DNA from: Burkholderia sp. NRF60-BP8
GTDB taxonomy: Bacteria > Pseudomonadota > Gammaproteobacteria > Burkholderiales > Burkholderiaceae
Assembly: GCF_001522585.2 (NCBI RefSeq)
Contig: NZ_CP013373.1
Location: 1,178,001 to 1,242,000, forward strand
Direction: 5' to 3'
Length of the DNA: 64,000 bases
Shown: positions 8,602 through 18,770 of the stretch, piece by piece
How positions within the stretch are numbered: the first letter of the stretch is position 1
Layout of the letters: the number at the start of each line of letters is the position of its first letter
The notes under the pieces: generated by a model
What the model saw: only the letters and a program-made list of their open reading frames with translations
Told to the model about the DNA's origin: nothing
Database searches by the model: none
Translations under genes and position numbers: made by a program

Positions 8602-9954
8602 TCAGCGCACGAGGCAGGGGCGCTTGTTGTTGAACGTCCAGCCCGGGATCAGATACTGCATCGCCGCCGCGTCGTCGCGGGCGCCGAGGCCGTGCTGCTT
8701 GTACAGCTCGTGCGCGCGCGCGACCGCATCCATGTCGATGTCGACGCCGAGCCCCGGCCGCTTCGGCACTTCCACCAGCCCGTTCTCGATCTTCAGCGGC
8801 TCGCGCGTCAGCCGTTCGCCGTCCTGCCAGATCCAGTGCGTATCGATCGCGGTGACCTGGCCCGGCGCCGCGGCTGCGACGTGCGTGAACATCGCGAGCG
8901 ACACGTCGAAGTGGTTGTTCGAATGCGAACCCCACGTGAGGCCCCAGTCGCGGCACATCTGCGCGACCCGCACCGACCCCTGCATCGTCCAGAAGTGCGG
9001 ATCGGCGAGCGGGATGTCGACGGCGTGCAACTGCACCGCATGGCCCATCTGCCGCCAGTCGGTCGCGATCATGTTGGTTGCCGTCGGCAGCCCCGTCGCG
9101 CGGCGGAATTCGGCCATCACCTCGCGGCCCGAATAACCGTTCTCCGCGCCGCAAGGATCTTCCGCATACGCGAGCACGTGATGCTGGTCGCGGCACAGCC
9201 GCACGGCCTCGTCGAGCGACCAAGCGCCGTTCGGATCGAGCGTCACGCGCGCGTCGGGAAAGCGCTCGGCGAGCGCCGTCACGGCTTCGATCTCGCGTGC
9301 CCCCTCGAATACGCCGCCCTTCAGCTTGAAGTCGTTGAAGCCGTAGCGCGCGTGCGCGGCTTCGGCGAGTCGCACGACGGCTTCGGGCGTCAGCGCGGCT
9401 TCGTCGCGCACGCGCGTCCAGTCGTCGGTTGCGCCGCGGCCGTCGCGGTAGGGCAGCGCGGTCTTCGTGCGATCGCCGATGTAGAACAGGTAGCCGAGCA
9501 TTTCGACGCGCTCGCGCTGCTGGCCTTCGCCGAGCAGCGCGGCGACCGGCACGCCCAGATGCTGGCCGAGCAGGTCGAGCAGCGCGGCTTCGAGCGCGGT
9601 GACCGCGTGGATCGTCGTGCGCAGGTCGAAGGTCTGCAGCCCGCGGCCGCTCGCGTCGCGGTCGGCGAAGGTGCGCCGCACGTCGTTGAGCACCGCATGA
9701 TGGTTGCCGATCGATTGGCCGACGACCAGTGCGCGCGCGTCGTCGAGCGTGCGGCGGATGCTTTCGCCGCCGGGCACTTCGCCGACGCCCGTGCGGCCCG
9801 CGCTGTCCTTCAGGATCACGAGGTTGCGAGTGAAGAACGGGCCGTGCGCGCCGCTCAGGTTGAGCAGCATGCTGTCGTGGCCGGCGACCGGAATCGCTTG
9901 CAGGTCGACGATGCGCGGCGTGTCGTGGGAGGGCGAGGCAGTGACGGCGTTCAT
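8602..9954 (-). CDS. gudD: Glucarate dehydratase GudD
   Basis: Enolase-superfamily enzyme (450 aa; the E. coli protein is of similar length) that dehydrates D-glucarate or idarate to 5-keto-4-deoxyglucarate. Conserved pieces are the KxK base in FKLKGG, the metal ligands in LDPNGAW, EDPCG and TNMI, and the catalytic His in [11 protein letters not shown]. The ATG at 9954 begins [15 protein letters not shown]; the long ORF extension upstream to 10242 is not conserved-looking. It is divergent from a GntR/FCD regulator that probably controls it. Confidence 0.93.
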   Translation of the reverse strand: MNAVTASPSHDTPRIVDLQAIPVAGHDSMLLNLSGAHGPFFTRNLVILKDSAGRTGVGEVPGGESIRRTLDDARALVVGQSIGNHHAVLNDVRRTFADRDASGRGLQTFDLRTTIHAVTALEAALLDLLGQHLGVPVAALLGEGQQRERVEMLGYLFYIGDRTKTALPYRDGRGATDDWTRVRDEAALTPEAVVRLAEAAHARYGFNDFKLKGGVFEGAREIEAVTALAERFPDARVTLDPNGAWSLDEAVRLCRDQHHVLAYAEDPCGAENGYSGREVMAEFRRATGLPTATNMIATDWRQMGHAVQLHAVDIPLADPHFWTMQGSVRVAQMCRDWGLTWGSHSNNHFDVSLAMFTHVAAAAPGQVTAIDTHWIWQDGERLTREPLKIENGLVEVPKRPGLGVDIDMDAVARAHELYKQHGLGARDDAAAMQYLIPGWTFNNKRPCLVR

Positions 9955-10204
9955 GGGCGGCGATGGCGAAAGAGTGGGCGATGCCGTGCGGCAAAAGCTT
10001 TGCCGCGCGCGGCGGGAGGTGCGATCATTCGACAACCGACGTGCGCGGCGCGCAAGCCCGCACGTCGACGCAACCCCGGAACGGGGTGAGGGCGACAGCC
10101 GGCCGGTGGCGCGCAGAACGCGAACGCGGGTCGATCGTCGCGCACGGGACCGGGCGTGCCGAACAGCCGACCTGAGTCGACAGGAGATCCGTGCGCCGAT
10201 CATC

Positions 10205-10235
10205 AGTCGTCGGATGACTTGTGACGCAGTATAAT
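10205..10235 (+). promoter_or_regulatory. Operator-like palindrome and -10 box upstream of the GntR regulator
   Basis: AGTCGTCGGATGACT at 10205-10219 is a 15-bp palindrome with one mismatch per arm, the size and symmetry expected for FadR-type GntR operators. A perfect TATAAT follows at 10230-10235, with the palindrome overlapping its -35 position. Autorepression, and control of the divergent gudD, are the natural inference. Confidence 0.5.
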
Positions 10236-10310
10236 GAATCATCGGCTTTCGCTCAAACCCCGCGTAAACCCTCGGCTCACATTACGATCATTCAAAAAGG
10301 AACCGGCCAC

Positions 10311-11060
10311 ATGTCCGTGCCTACGCTTCCCGCAGCGCCGCGCCGTCGCGCACGCAGCCTCGCACAAGATGTCGTCGACGCGCTGACCGCGCAGATCGAA
10401 AACGGCACGCTGCGTCCCGGCGACAAGCTGCCGACCGAAACCGAAGTCATGGCGGCACAGGGCGTGAGCCGCACGGTCGTGCGCGAGGCGATCTCGCGGA
10501 TGCAGGCGAGCGGCCTCGTCGAGACGCGCCACGGCATCGGCAGCTTCGTGCTGGAGCCGTCGCGCCGCCAGACGCTCGGCATCGATCCCGCGACGATCAC
10601 GACGCTGCGCGACGTGCTCGCGGTGCTGGAGTTGCGCATCAGCCTCGAAAGCGAGTGCGCAAGCCTCGCTGCACAGCGCGCGAACGATACCGACCTCGCC
10701 GCGCTGCGGCGCGCGCTCGACGCGATCGCGACGGGCGCGGGCAGCGGCCGCGACACCGCGCAACTCGATTTCCAGTTCCACCTGCAGATCGCCCAGTCCA
10801 CCGGCAACCGCTATTTCGTCGACATCATGACGCAGCTCGGCACGTCGATCATCCCGCGCACGCGCGTGAATTCGGCGCGCTTTGCCGGCGACGACCTCGA
10901 GCGCTACGTCGGCCGGCTGAACCACGAGCACGAGGACATCTACGAGGCGATCGCGCGCCACGACCCGGAAGCCGCCCGCGCCGCGATGCGCACGCACCTC
11001 ACGAACAGCCGCGAGCGGCTGCGCCGCGCGCACGAGGCAGCCGAGGCCGAGGCCGGCTGA
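10311..11060 (+). CDS. GntR-family regulator with FCD ligand domain
   Basis: 249 aa. The N-terminal winged helix-turn-helix reads LRPGDKLPTETEVMAAQG followed by VSRTVVREAISRMQASGLVETRHGIGSFV. The C-terminal all-alpha FCD domain has the metal-binding Asp/His pattern (LDFQFHLQIAQSTGN and the RLNHEHEDIYEAI stretch). FCD regulators of this subgroup respond to sugar acids or other carboxylates. Position next to gudD suggests it senses glucarate or a breakdown product. The ATG at 10311 is preferred over 10221, which lies upstream of the likely promoter. Confidence 0.9.
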   Translation: MSVPTLPAAPRRRARSLAQDVVDALTAQIENGTLRPGDKLPTETEVMAAQGVSRTVVREAISRMQASGLVETRHGIGSFVLEPSRRQTLGIDPATITTLRDVLAVLELRISLESECASLAAQRANDTDLAALRRALDAIATGAGSGRDTAQLDFQFHLQIAQSTGNRYFVDIMTQLGTSIIPRTRVNSARFAGDDLERYVGRLNHEHEDIYEAIARHDPEAARAAMRTHLTNSRERLRRAHEAAEAEAG

Positions 11061-11193
11061 CCGTCAAGTCTCGCGGGACGCGCATGGCTGCGTGTCCCGC
11101 CGCATCAACATCAGTCGTCGTACAAGATTGGCATGACCGCCTCGATCTCGGCGGCCGCGCGGCGTTTCCGCCGCCGGCCGCCTCCTTCGCCGA

Positions 11194-12342
11194 TCAGCCT
11201 CCCTTCGTCACGATCGTTTTCCACGCGCCGTTCTTCACCTGGTACAGCGTCGACATCCCGCTCTTCAGCGAGCCGTCGTTCGAGAACGAGATACGGCCGG
11301 TCACGCCTTCGAAGTCGATCTTCTTGAGCGCCGGGCGATAGGCCTTCGGGTCGGTCGAACCGGCCGCCTGCATCGCCTTGATCGCCGCCCACGCGGCGTC
11401 GTAGCCGAACTGCGCGTACGACAGCACGTCGACGCCGAAGCGCTTCTTGAAGCGCGCCTCGAAGTCCTTCCCCTGTGGCAGTTCGTCGAGCGGCCGGCCA
11501 TATTCCCACGCCATCGCGCCTTCGGCGGCCGGCCCCGCGATCTTGATGAATTCGTTGTCCTTCACGCCGCCGCCGCCGACGAACTGCGCGTTCAGCCCGA
11601 GCTGCCGCATCTGCTTGATGAAGTTCGCGGCGAGCGAATCGAGGCCGCCGAAGAAGATCAGGTCGGGGTTCTTGGCCTTCAGGCTCGTGATCTGCGCGCG
11701 GAAATCGACCGCCTGGTTGCTGGTGAACTCGCGGCCGATGAGGTTGCCGCCCGCGGCTTTCACCGCCTTCTCGAATTCGTCGGCCTCGCCTTGGCCGAAC
11801 GCCGTGCGGTCGTCGATGATCGCGATGCGCTTCGCCTTCGTCACGTCGACCGCGTACTTGCCCGCGTTGCCGGCATTCTGGCCGTCGGTCGCGATCACCA
11901 TGAACATGTTCGCGAGCCCGCGCGACGTGAGCGTCGGATTGGTCGCGGCCGGGTCGATCACCGGAATGCCGGCCTTGTCGTAGACCACCGACGCCGGGAT
12001 CGTCGTCCCCGAGTTGAAGTGACCGACCACGACCGACACGTTCTGGTCGACCAGCGCCTGCGCGGCCTGCACGCCGATGCGTGGGTCGGCCTGGTCGTCC
12101 TGCACGACGAGATTGAAACGGGCAGGCTTGCCGGCGATCTGCACCTTCTGCGCGACCGCATCGTCGAGCGCGAGTTGTACGCCGTTTTGCAGATCCTTGC
12201 CGTAGCCGGCGTTCACGCCGGTGAGCGGCGCGGCGAAGCCGACTTTCACGTCGGTTGCGTCGGCAGCCTGGGCGGCCTGTTGCGAGAGGAGGGCAAGCGC
12301 GGATGCAATCGACACCGACAGCAGGGAATGACGGAATTTCAT
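11194..12342 (-). CDS. Leu/Ile/Val-type ABC transporter periplasmic binding protein
   Basis: Type I periplasmic binding protein (382 aa) of the LivK/LivJ class. It has a Sec signal peptide MKFRHSLLSVSIASALALLS with AQA cleavage, then VKVGFAAPLTG, GVQLALDDA, DDQADPRIGVQAAQALV, the domain-hinge IPASVVYDKAGIPVI and IAIIDDRTAFGQG. No livHMGF permease or ATPase genes are adjacent, so this is an orphan binding protein served by components elsewhere. GAGGAAC lies just upstream of the ATG at 12342. Confidence 0.9.
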   Translation of the reverse strand: MKFRHSLLSVSIASALALLSQQAAQAADATDVKVGFAAPLTGVNAGYGKDLQNGVQLALDDAVAQKVQIAGKPARFNLVVQDDQADPRIGVQAAQALVDQNVSVVVGHFNSGTTIPASVVYDKAGIPVIDPAATNPTLTSRGLANMFMVIATDGQNAGNAGKYAVDVTKAKRIAIIDDRTAFGQGEADEFEKAVKAAGGNLIGREFTSNQAVDFRAQITSLKAKNPDLIFFGGLDSLAANFIKQMRQLGLNAQFVGGGGVKDNEFIKIAGPAAEGAMAWEYGRPLDELPQGKDFEARFKKRFGVDVLSYAQFGYDAAWAAIKAMQAAGSTDPKAYRPALKKIDFEGVTGRISFSNDGSLKSGMSTLYQVKNGAWKTIVTKGG

Positions 12343-12670
12343 GTTGTTCCTCTTGTTCGACACCTGCGAGTGGGTACCGCACGCGTTCGGGCGGGCCGGC
12401 GCGTGCGACGGGCGGGCGGTTCGACCGCTTCTCGGAATCGGGCGGGGAGGTCGGCATCGCGATTCTCGGAAACATCTCCCGTCAGGCTCCGCGAAGAGCC
12501 CCGATTGCCTCGATATATAGGTCGCCGATATGCACGGGTCTTGGAAATTTGCCGCGCATTCGATGCGGATTTGCGCATAGCTTCCGCGCGTGCGCAGGCG
12601 GCCGGTATCGGGAATTTCCCGTCGCGAACGGAACGGGTGGGGAGGAAAGGGGGCGGAGCGGGGCAACGCA
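12343..12670. other. Promoter region of the binding protein (no gene)
   Basis: About 330 bases between the phospholipase C terminator-like hairpin and the binding-protein start. An AT-rich patch at 12510-12560 (ATATATAGG, GGAAATTTG) could hold its promoter. I see no ORF with a plausible start and no symmetric operator. Confidence 0.4.
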
Positions 12671-12699
12671 GCGGCGCGGCCCGCCCGGGGCCGCGCCGC
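12671..12699 (-). terminator. GC-only hairpin after phospholipase C
   Basis: A perfect 12-bp stem (GCGGCGCGGCCC / GGGCCGCGCCGC) with a 5-base loop begins 13 bases past the phospholipase C stop. It lacks a U-tract, so it may stabilise the 3' end rather than terminate. Confidence 0.45.
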
Positions 12700-12711
12700 G
12701 TAGGGCCGACG

Positions 12712-14856
12712 TCAGTCGGACAGGGCGTCCGATGCGGCCTCGGCGTCGTCGTGCGACGCGCTTGTGCGGATCAGCGGGTCGCTGGTGCTCGGGCGGCCCG
12801 TTTCGACGTGGCCCGCGAAGCGGCGCAGGAAGCCGAGCAGCCGGCCGTCGCTGACGGTCAGGTCGTACCAGCCGTGGCTGCCGCGCAGGTCCCAGTAATC
12901 GTCGACGTGCGCGCCCGGCGCGAGGTCGAACGTGCGCGCGTGGCCGTGGCCGTACGCGTTCGTGACCTTGAGCCGCACGGCCTTGTGGCCGCGGTTCATC
13001 AGGCGCAGCGTGATGTTGCCGTTCGCAACGTCGTAGCCGTAGATCACTTCGGGGTTCACGTTCGCGCTGCCGACACCGGTCGCGAACGGGCCGCGGAAAT
13101 GGCAGTAGAAGCCGTTTGGGCCGTACACGTCGAGGTCGTACAGGCCGAGCGACGCGGCGGCGCTCCACGTGTCGGCGACGCGCTTGCCGGCTTCGACCGT
13201 GTACGCCCACGGGCCGTCGACGCGATTGCGCGACTGGACCTGGAACGCCGCGCCTGCCCGGCCGGTGTTCGCGAAGGTCAGCCGGAACTGGCCGTTCGCG
13301 GCTTCGACGCGACCGTGCACGAACAGCTCGTACGGCAGCGCACGCGCCGGACGCAGCCCGGCCTCCTGTTTCGGCAGCTTCTGCAGCACTGGCGGCACCG
13401 GGATGTAGTCGGGATGGCGCGCGCGGTCGGGCGGCGCGTAGCCGCTCGTGTCGGGCAGCGTCGGCCAGGCGGCGTCCGCGGTCGCGAAGTCGAACGCCGA
13501 CGTCAGGTCGCCGCACACCGCGCGACGCCACGGCGACACGTTGGCGGCCGTGACCGGATATTGCGCGCCGAACCGCGCCTCGATGAATTGCAGCAGCGAC
13601 GTGTGATCGAAGGTCTGCGAGCAGACCCAGCCGCCCTTGGTCCACGGCGACACGACGAGCATCGGCACGCGCGGCCCCAGGCCGTACGGGCCGGCCATGT
13701 GCGATGCGTCGCCGGCGTACACCTCGTTGGTCGTCGCGACCGTCGACAGCCCGTTGTCGCGCGACTGCGGCGCGAACGGCGGGGGCACGTGATCGAAGAA
13801 GCCGTCGTTTTCGTCGTACGTGATGAAGAGCGCGGTCTTGCTCCACACGTCGGGATTCGACACGAGCACCTTCAACACCTGCTCGATGTACCACGCGCCG
13901 TAGTTGGCGGGCCAGTTCGGATGCTCGGAATACGCTTCCGGCGCGCAGATCCACGACACCTGCGGCAGCGTGCCGTTCTTCACGTCCTGCTGCAGCACGT
14001 CGAACAGCGTGCCGCCGGCGCTGACGTTGGTGCCGGTGCGCGCCTTGTCGTACAGCGGCGTGCCGGGCAGCGCGGTGCGGTACTGGTTGAAGTAGAGCAG
14101 CGAGTTGTCGCCGTAGTTGCCGATGTACGGGTTTTGCGTCCAGCCCCACGAGCCGTTCGCGTCGAGCCCGGTGCCGATGTCCTGGTAGATCTTCCACGAC
14201 ACGCCGGCCTGTTCGAGCACTTCCGGATAGGTCGTCCAGCCGTAGCCCTTTTCGTCGTTGCCGAGCACCGGGCCGCCGCCCGTGCCGTCGTTGCCGACGT
14301 AACCCGTCCACATGTAGTAGCGGTTCGGGTCGGTCGAGCTCGGGATCGCGCAGTGGTATGCGTCGCAGATCGTGAACGCGTCGGCGAGCTGGTAGTGGAA
14401 CGGGATGTCGTCGCGCTTCAGGTACGCCATCGTCGTGGTGCCCTTGTTCGGCACCCACTGGTCGTAGCGGCCCTTGTTCCAGGCCGCGTGCATGTCCTGC
14501 CAGCCGTGCGGCAGGTCCTGCAGGAACTGCAGGCCGAGCTTGTCGGCGCCCGGGTGGAACGGCAGCAGTTCGGCCGGGCCGACCGGCTGGTGAAACACCG
14601 ACTTGCCGTTCGCGAGGCGCAGCGGGCGCGGGTCGCCGAAGCCGCGGACACCGCGCATCGTGCCGAAGTAGTGGTCGAACGAACGGTTCTCCTGCATCAG
14701 GATCACGATGTGTTCGATATCGCGGATCGTGCCGGTGCGGCGGTTCGCGGGAATCGCGAGCGCATCTCGGATCACGGGCGGGAACAGGTTCAGCGCGGCG
14801 GCGCCGGCAGTGCCGGCGGCGACGCGCAGGAAGTCACGACGGTTCGATCGGGTCAT
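12712..14856 (-). CDS. Phosphocholine-type phospholipase C (Tat-exported)
   Basis: 714 aa, the usual length of the PlcN/PlcH family, which cleaves phosphatidylcholine and related lipids to diacylglycerol and phosphorylcholine outside the cell. A Tat signal (SNRRDFLRVAAGTAG) opens the protein. The catalytic domain has IEHIVILMQENRSFDHYFG with the conserved Glu-Asn pair and nucleophile region, then TYDENDGFFDHVPPP. Two C-terminal beta domains follow (about residues 500-600 and 620-700), as in the family. No PlcR chaperone gene is adjacent. This family is a known secreted virulence-associated or phosphate-scavenging enzyme in Burkholderia; hemolytic activity cannot be judged. Confidence 0.92.
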   Translation of the reverse strand: MTRSNRRDFLRVAAGTAGAAALNLFPPVIRDALAIPANRRTGTIRDIEHIVILMQENRSFDHYFGTMRGVRGFGDPRPLRLANGKSVFHQPVGPAELLPFHPGADKLGLQFLQDLPHGWQDMHAAWNKGRYDQWVPNKGTTTMAYLKRDDIPFHYQLADAFTICDAYHCAIPSSTDPNRYYMWTGYVGNDGTGGGPVLGNDEKGYGWTTYPEVLEQAGVSWKIYQDIGTGLDANGSWGWTQNPYIGNYGDNSLLYFNQYRTALPGTPLYDKARTGTNVSAGGTLFDVLQQDVKNGTLPQVSWICAPEAYSEHPNWPANYGAWYIEQVLKVLVSNPDVWSKTALFITYDENDGFFDHVPPPFAPQSRDNGLSTVATTNEVYAGDASHMAGPYGLGPRVPMLVVSPWTKGGWVCSQTFDHTSLLQFIEARFGAQYPVTAANVSPWRRAVCGDLTSAFDFATADAAWPTLPDTSGYAPPDRARHPDYIPVPPVLQKLPKQEAGLRPARALPYELFVHGRVEAANGQFRLTFANTGRAGAAFQVQSRNRVDGPWAYTVEAGKRVADTWSAAASLGLYDLDVYGPNGFYCHFRGPFATGVGSANVNPEVIYGYDVANGNITLRLMNRGHKAVRLKVTNAYGHGHARTFDLAPGAHVDDYWDLRGSHGWYDLTVSDGRLLGFLRRFAGHVETGRPSTSDPLIRTSASHDDAEAASDALSD

Positions 14857-15069
14857 GGTCGTTATCGTGCGGAAAAGGGGGAGCCGATTGGCGGGACCTG
14901 CGGGAACGGCACGCGCCGGAGCGCAGGATGCGGCTGCGCCGGTTCGTGCCGCCGCGAGCATAGCGAGGAATCGGTGTCATTCATGTGAAGTCCGGAAACG
15001 TTTGCACGCGTGGATCGGATTGCCGCCGGCTGCGCGCCGCGGTACGAACGGCGAAGAAGCGGCGACGGG

Positions 15070-15377
15070 CGAGGCGGGTGAGGCAGGTGAGGCGGGTGAG
15101 GCGGGTGAGGCGGGTGAGGCGGGTGAGGCGGGTGAGGCGGGTGAGGCGGGTGAGGCGGGTGAGGCGGGTGAGGCGGGTGAGGCGGTGAGGCAGGTGAGGC
15201 GGGTGAGGCGGGTGAGGCGGGTGAGGCGGTGAGGCAGGTGAGGCGGGTGAGGCGGGTGAGGCGGGTGAGGCGGGTGAGGCGGTGAGGCGGTGAGGCGGTG
15301 AGGCGGTGAGGCGGTGAGGCGGTGAGGCGGGTGAGGCGGGTGAGGCGGGTGAGGCGGTGAGGCAGGTGAGGCGGGTG
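15070..15377. repeat. Minisatellite: about 35 tandem GAGGCGGGT-type units
   Basis: Three unit types alternate: GAGGCGGGT (9 bp, majority), GAGGCAGGT (9 bp) and GAGGCGGT (8 bp). The 8-bp units occur singly or in runs (six together around 15285-15330) and shift the reading frame. The pattern 8-bp unit, GAGGCAGGT, then several GAGGCGGGT recurs three times, so there is higher-order duplication. It lies 97 bases downstream of pdxY and upstream of the plc gene start. Open frames across it only reflect the repeat. The rest of the gap (14857-15069 and 15378-15473) shows no gene. Confidence 0.95.
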
Positions 15378-15473
15378 GCGCGTGGCACGCCGGAGGAGCG
15401 GGGAGCGGCGGGATGGCTGCGGGGACGGCAGAGGACGCAGAGCGGCGGCGGCGAGGAACGCGATGCGTACGCG

Positions 15474-16334
15474 TCAGGCGTCGGTCACCCACGCGCCGAA
15501 CCATTCGCTCGGCCGTGCGATTTCGTCCTGCGCGGCGACGAGTTCGAGCTCGTAGCGACGGGCGTCGTAGGTGGCCTTCACGACCGCATGCACGGCCGCG
15601 AGCGTGTGCTCGAACGCGGCGCGCACCGAGTCGCCGCGCAGCCGGCACGCGACGAAGATCGCGCTGGTCAGGTCGCCGACGCCGACCGGATGGCGCGGAA
15701 ACGCATACAGCGGCCGCTGGCCGATCCACGCTTCGGTTTCGGTGACGGCGAGCATGTTGAAACGGTCGGCCGGGCTGTTGCGGTCGTGCAGGTGCTTGAC
15801 GAGGATGATCTTCGGGCCGCGGCGGATCAGCGCGCGGCACGCGTCGACGGCTTCGGCGACGGTCTCGATGCGCCGCCCGGCGAGCTTCTGCAGTTCGGAG
15901 TGGTTCGGCGACATGCCGTCCGCGAGCGCGGGCATCTCCTGGACGATGAATTCCTCGACGCCGGGCTCGGGCCGGATGCCGCCCGTCTGGCCCATCGCCG
16001 GATCGCAGAAGTACCACGCGTTCGGATTCATCGCCTTCACCGAGCGCACGATCTCGACGGCCGCGCGCGCCTGCGGCGGCGAGCCGAGAAAGCCGGACAG
16101 CACCGCGTCGCAACGCTTGAGCGCGCCGATGGCGGCGACGCCGTCGACGAGCTGTTCCATCTTCGCGGCATCGATCGCGCTGCCGGCCCAGTGGCCGTAC
16201 TGCATGTGATTCGACAGCTGGACGGTGTTGAGCGGCCAGACGTTGATGCCGAGACGCTGCATCGGGAACACGGCCGCACTGTTGCCGGCATGGCCGTAGA
16301 TGACGTGCGACTGAATGCTGAGGACGTTTTTCAT
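15474..16334 (-). CDS. pdxY: Pyridoxal kinase PdxY
   Basis: Ribokinase-like kinase (286 aa) that phosphorylates pyridoxal to pyridoxal 5'-phosphate in the salvage pathway. The start [18 protein letters not shown] is the family hallmark. Others are the [11 protein letters not shown]g/ATP segment, [12 protein letters not shown] and the anion-hole motif [12 protein letters not shown], whose Asp is the catalytic base (PdxY and PdxK use GxGD). Full length. It is divergent from an alpha/beta hydrolase gene. The minisatellite lies downstream and there is no conventional terminator. Confidence 0.95.
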   Translation of the reverse strand: MKNVLSIQSHVIYGHAGNSAAVFPMQRLGINVWPLNTVQLSNHMQYGHWAGSAIDAAKMEQLVDGVAAIGALKRCDAVLSGFLGSPPQARAAVEIVRSVKAMNPNAWYFCDPAMGQTGGIRPEPGVEEFIVQEMPALADGMSPNHSELQKLAGRRIETVAEAVDACRALIRRGPKIILVKHLHDRNSPADRFNMLAVTETEAWIGQRPLYAFPRHPVGVGDLTSAIFVACRLRGDSVRAAFEHTLAAVHAVVKATYDARRYELELVAAQDEIARPSEWFGAWVTDA

Positions 16335-16517
16335 GGGAATTCGCCTGCACGCGTTTCAGGGTCACGTCACACGATACCCGAGTTCGTCGTACGCGCGGAA
16401 GTCGCGCGGCCCGGAGTGTTGCGCGTCGTCGTCACGCGACCGCGTAGAATCGCGGGGCGCGACGCAGCAAGGCTGCAGCCCGACTGCCCGCGCGTGTCTC
16501 CAATCACCGTGATCGCC

Positions 16518-17579
16518 ATGCTTTCGATTTGCAAGATGTTGTCCGTCGCGCGCGCCGCCGTGCTCGGCGCGAGCGCCGCCGCCGCGTGCGCGATGCCCGT
16601 TGCGACCGTCGCCGCGACGACCGCCGCCAACGACGGGCCCGCGTACGGCCCGCGCCTCGAAGGGTTCGCGTATCCGGCGCCCGTGCACGCATACGCGTTC
16701 GTGTCGCAGCGCGAAACCCTCGAGATGGCGTACCTCGACGTGCAGCCCGCGCACCCGAACGGCCGCACCGTCGTGCTGCTGCACGGCAAGAACTTCTGCG
16801 CGGCGACCTGGGAGGACACGATCGGCGTGCTGAGCCGCGCCGGCTACCGCGTGATCGCGCCGGACCAGATCGGTTTCTGCAAGTCGTCGAAGCCCGAGCG
16901 CTACCAGTACAGCTTCCAGCAACTCGCGCGCAACACGCACGCGCTGCTCGAATCGGTCGGCGTGAAGTCGGCGACGATCCTGGGCCACTCGACGGGCGGG
17001 ATGCTCGCGATCCGCTACGCGCTGATGTATCCGAAGGCGACCGACCAGCTCGTGCTCGTGAACCCGATCGGCCTCGAGGACTGGAAGGCGCTCGGCGTGC
17101 CGCCGCTGTCGGTCGACTACTGGTATGCGCGCGAACAGAAGACCACGGCCGACGGCATCCGCCGCTACGAGCAGAGCACGTACTACGCGGGCAAGTGGTC
17201 GCCGTCGTACGAGCGCTGGGTGCAGATGCTCGCCGGGATGTATCGCGGCCCCGGCCGCGACGCGGTCGCGTGGAACTCCGCGCTGATCTACGACATGATC
17301 CTCACGCAGCCGGTGGTCTACGAATTCGGCGCGATCCGCGTGCCGACGCTGTTGATGATCGGCGACAAGGACACGACCGCGATCGGCAAGGACGTCGCGC
17401 CGCCCGACGTGCACGCGAAGCTCGGCCGCTATCCGGAACTCGCGAAGCGCACGCAGGCCGCGATTCCCGGCGCGCAGCTCGTCGAATTCCCGGCGCTCGG
17501 ACACGCGCCGCAGATCCAGGACCCGGACGCGTTCCACAAGGCGCTGCTCGACGGGCTGGACGCCGTGCACCCGCAGTGA
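16518..17579 (+). CDS. Exported alpha/beta hydrolase
   Basis: 353 aa with an N-terminal signal-like segment (MLSICKMLSVARAAVLGASA to about residue 35). The hydrolase core has VVLLHGKNFCAATW for the oxyanion HG motif, the nucleophile elbow GHSTGG near residue 160, the acid in MIGDKDTTA and the catalytic His in FPALGHAPQIQDP. The substrate is unknown; such proteins are annotated as hydrolases or lipases. An ATG at 16536 is an alternative start. Monocistronic and convergent with the LLM oxidoreductase 36 bases away. Confidence 0.85.
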   Translation: MLSICKMLSVARAAVLGASAAAACAMPVATVAATTAANDGPAYGPRLEGFAYPAPVHAYAFVSQRETLEMAYLDVQPAHPNGRTVVLLHGKNFCAATWEDTIGVLSRAGYRVIAPDQIGFCKSSKPERYQYSFQQLARNTHALLESVGVKSATILGHSTGGMLAIRYALMYPKATDQLVLVNPIGLEDWKALGVPPLSVDYWYAREQKTTADGIRRYEQSTYYAGKWSPSYERWVQMLAGMYRGPGRDAVAWNSALIYDMILTQPVVYEFGAIRVPTLLMIGDKDTTAIGKDVAPPDVHAKLGRYPELAKRTQAAIPGAQLVEFPALGHAPQIQDPDAFHKALLDGLDAVHPQ

Positions 17580-17615
17580 TGCGGGGCAGGCGGCCGGCCG
17601 CGCCCGGTCGGGCCG

Positions 17616-18614
17616 TCAGCTTGCTTCGTTCGCGAGCTCGTCGCGGATCTGCGCGGTCAGCTCGAACGAGCGCAGCCGCGCGGCATGATCGTAGATCTGC
17701 GCGGTGACGATCAGCTCGTCGGCCCCCGTCTGCGCGATACGGTCGCGCAGCTTGTCGCGCACCGTGTCGCGCGAGCCGACCGCCGCGAACGACAGCGAAT
17801 GCGCGACGGTCGCGAGTTCGAGTTCGCTCGCCTCGAGCACGTCGACGGGCGGCGGCAGCTTGCCCGGCGTGCCGCGCCGCAGGTTGATGAACTGCTGCTG
17901 CAACGACGTGAACAGGCGCCGCGCCTCGTCGTCGGTGTCGGCCGCGAACACGTTGACGCCGACCATCGCATGCGGCTTCGGCCATGCGGCCGACGGCCGG
18001 TACTGCGCGCGATAGATCTCGAGCGCCCGCATCAAATAGTCCGGCGCGAAGTGCGACGCGAACGCGAACGGCAGTCCGAGCATCGCCGCGAGCTGCGCGC
18101 TGAACAGGCTCGACCCGAGCAGCCACACCGGAACGTCGAGCCCGGCGCCCGGCACCGCCCGCACGCGCTGGCCGGGTACCGGCTCCGCGAAGTAGCGCTG
18201 CAACTCCGCGACGTCGTCCGGGAACGAGTCTGCGCTGCCGACCAGGTCGCGGCGCAGCGCGCGAGACGTGGTCTGGTCGGTGCCGGGCGCGCGGCCGAGG
18301 CCGAGGTCGATGCGCCCCGGATACAGCGACGCGAGCGTGCCGAACTGCTCGGCGATCACGAGCGGTGCATGGTTCGGCAGCATGATGCCGCCCGAGCCGA
18401 CCCGGATCGTCTGCGTGGCGCCCGCGACGTGGCCGATCACGACGGCGGTGGCCGCGCTCGCGATCCCCGGCATGTTGTGATGCTCGGCCAGCCAGTAGCG
18501 CCGGTAGCCCCAGCGCTCCGCGTGCTGCGCGAGGTCGACGGTGTTACGGAACGCTTGCGAGGCGTCGGCGCCGGCCGGAATGGGGGCGAGATCGAGTACG
18601 GAAAACGGTGTCAT
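17616..18614 (-). CDS. Luciferase-like (LLM) flavin-dependent oxidoreductase
   Basis: 332 aa TIM-barrel monooxygenase-like protein of the bacterial luciferase superfamily, the YhbW/'MsnO8' type. Diagnostic pieces are [10 protein letters not shown] at the start, [48 protein letters not shown] in two conserved blocks and VWLLGSS. It uses reduced FMN or F420; its substrate is not known. The ATG at 18614 is preferred to the upstream ORF extension. Confidence 0.88.
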   Translation of the reverse strand: MTPFSVLDLAPIPAGADASQAFRNTVDLAQHAERWGYRRYWLAEHHNMPGIASAATAVVIGHVAGATQTIRVGSGGIMLPNHAPLVIAEQFGTLASLYPGRIDLGLGRAPGTDQTTSRALRRDLVGSADSFPDDVAELQRYFAEPVPGQRVRAVPGAGLDVPVWLLGSSLFSAQLAAMLGLPFAFASHFAPDYLMRALEIYRAQYRPSAAWPKPHAMVGVNVFAADTDDEARRLFTSLQQQFINLRRGTPGKLPPPVDVLEASELELATVAHSLSFAAVGSRDTVRDKLRDRIAQTGADELIVTAQIYDHAARLRSFELTAQIRDELANEAS

Positions 18615-18770
18615 CGGAAGACCTTCGAAACGGGGTGGCGTGGTGATGCGATTACGCAACAGACGCCAAGGATTTTGCCAAAGGGTTCCGGAACGTGCTG
18701 GCGGCGCGCGGATACCCATGCGCCTTACAGGGGCGCAGGGTTGCTCGCGACGATCGTTGCAAAAATCGAA

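Noticed and set aside
14981..15388. Pro/Ser/His-rich 'ASPASP' protein across the minisatellite
   Set aside because: All frames are open because units lack stops; frame-shifting 8-bp units make a protein product implausible.
15357..16517. Long plus-strand ORF preceding the alpha/beta hydrolase
   Set aside because: It runs antisense through pdxY and is only the high-GC open frame joined to the real gene. The hydrolase signal peptide begins at 16518.
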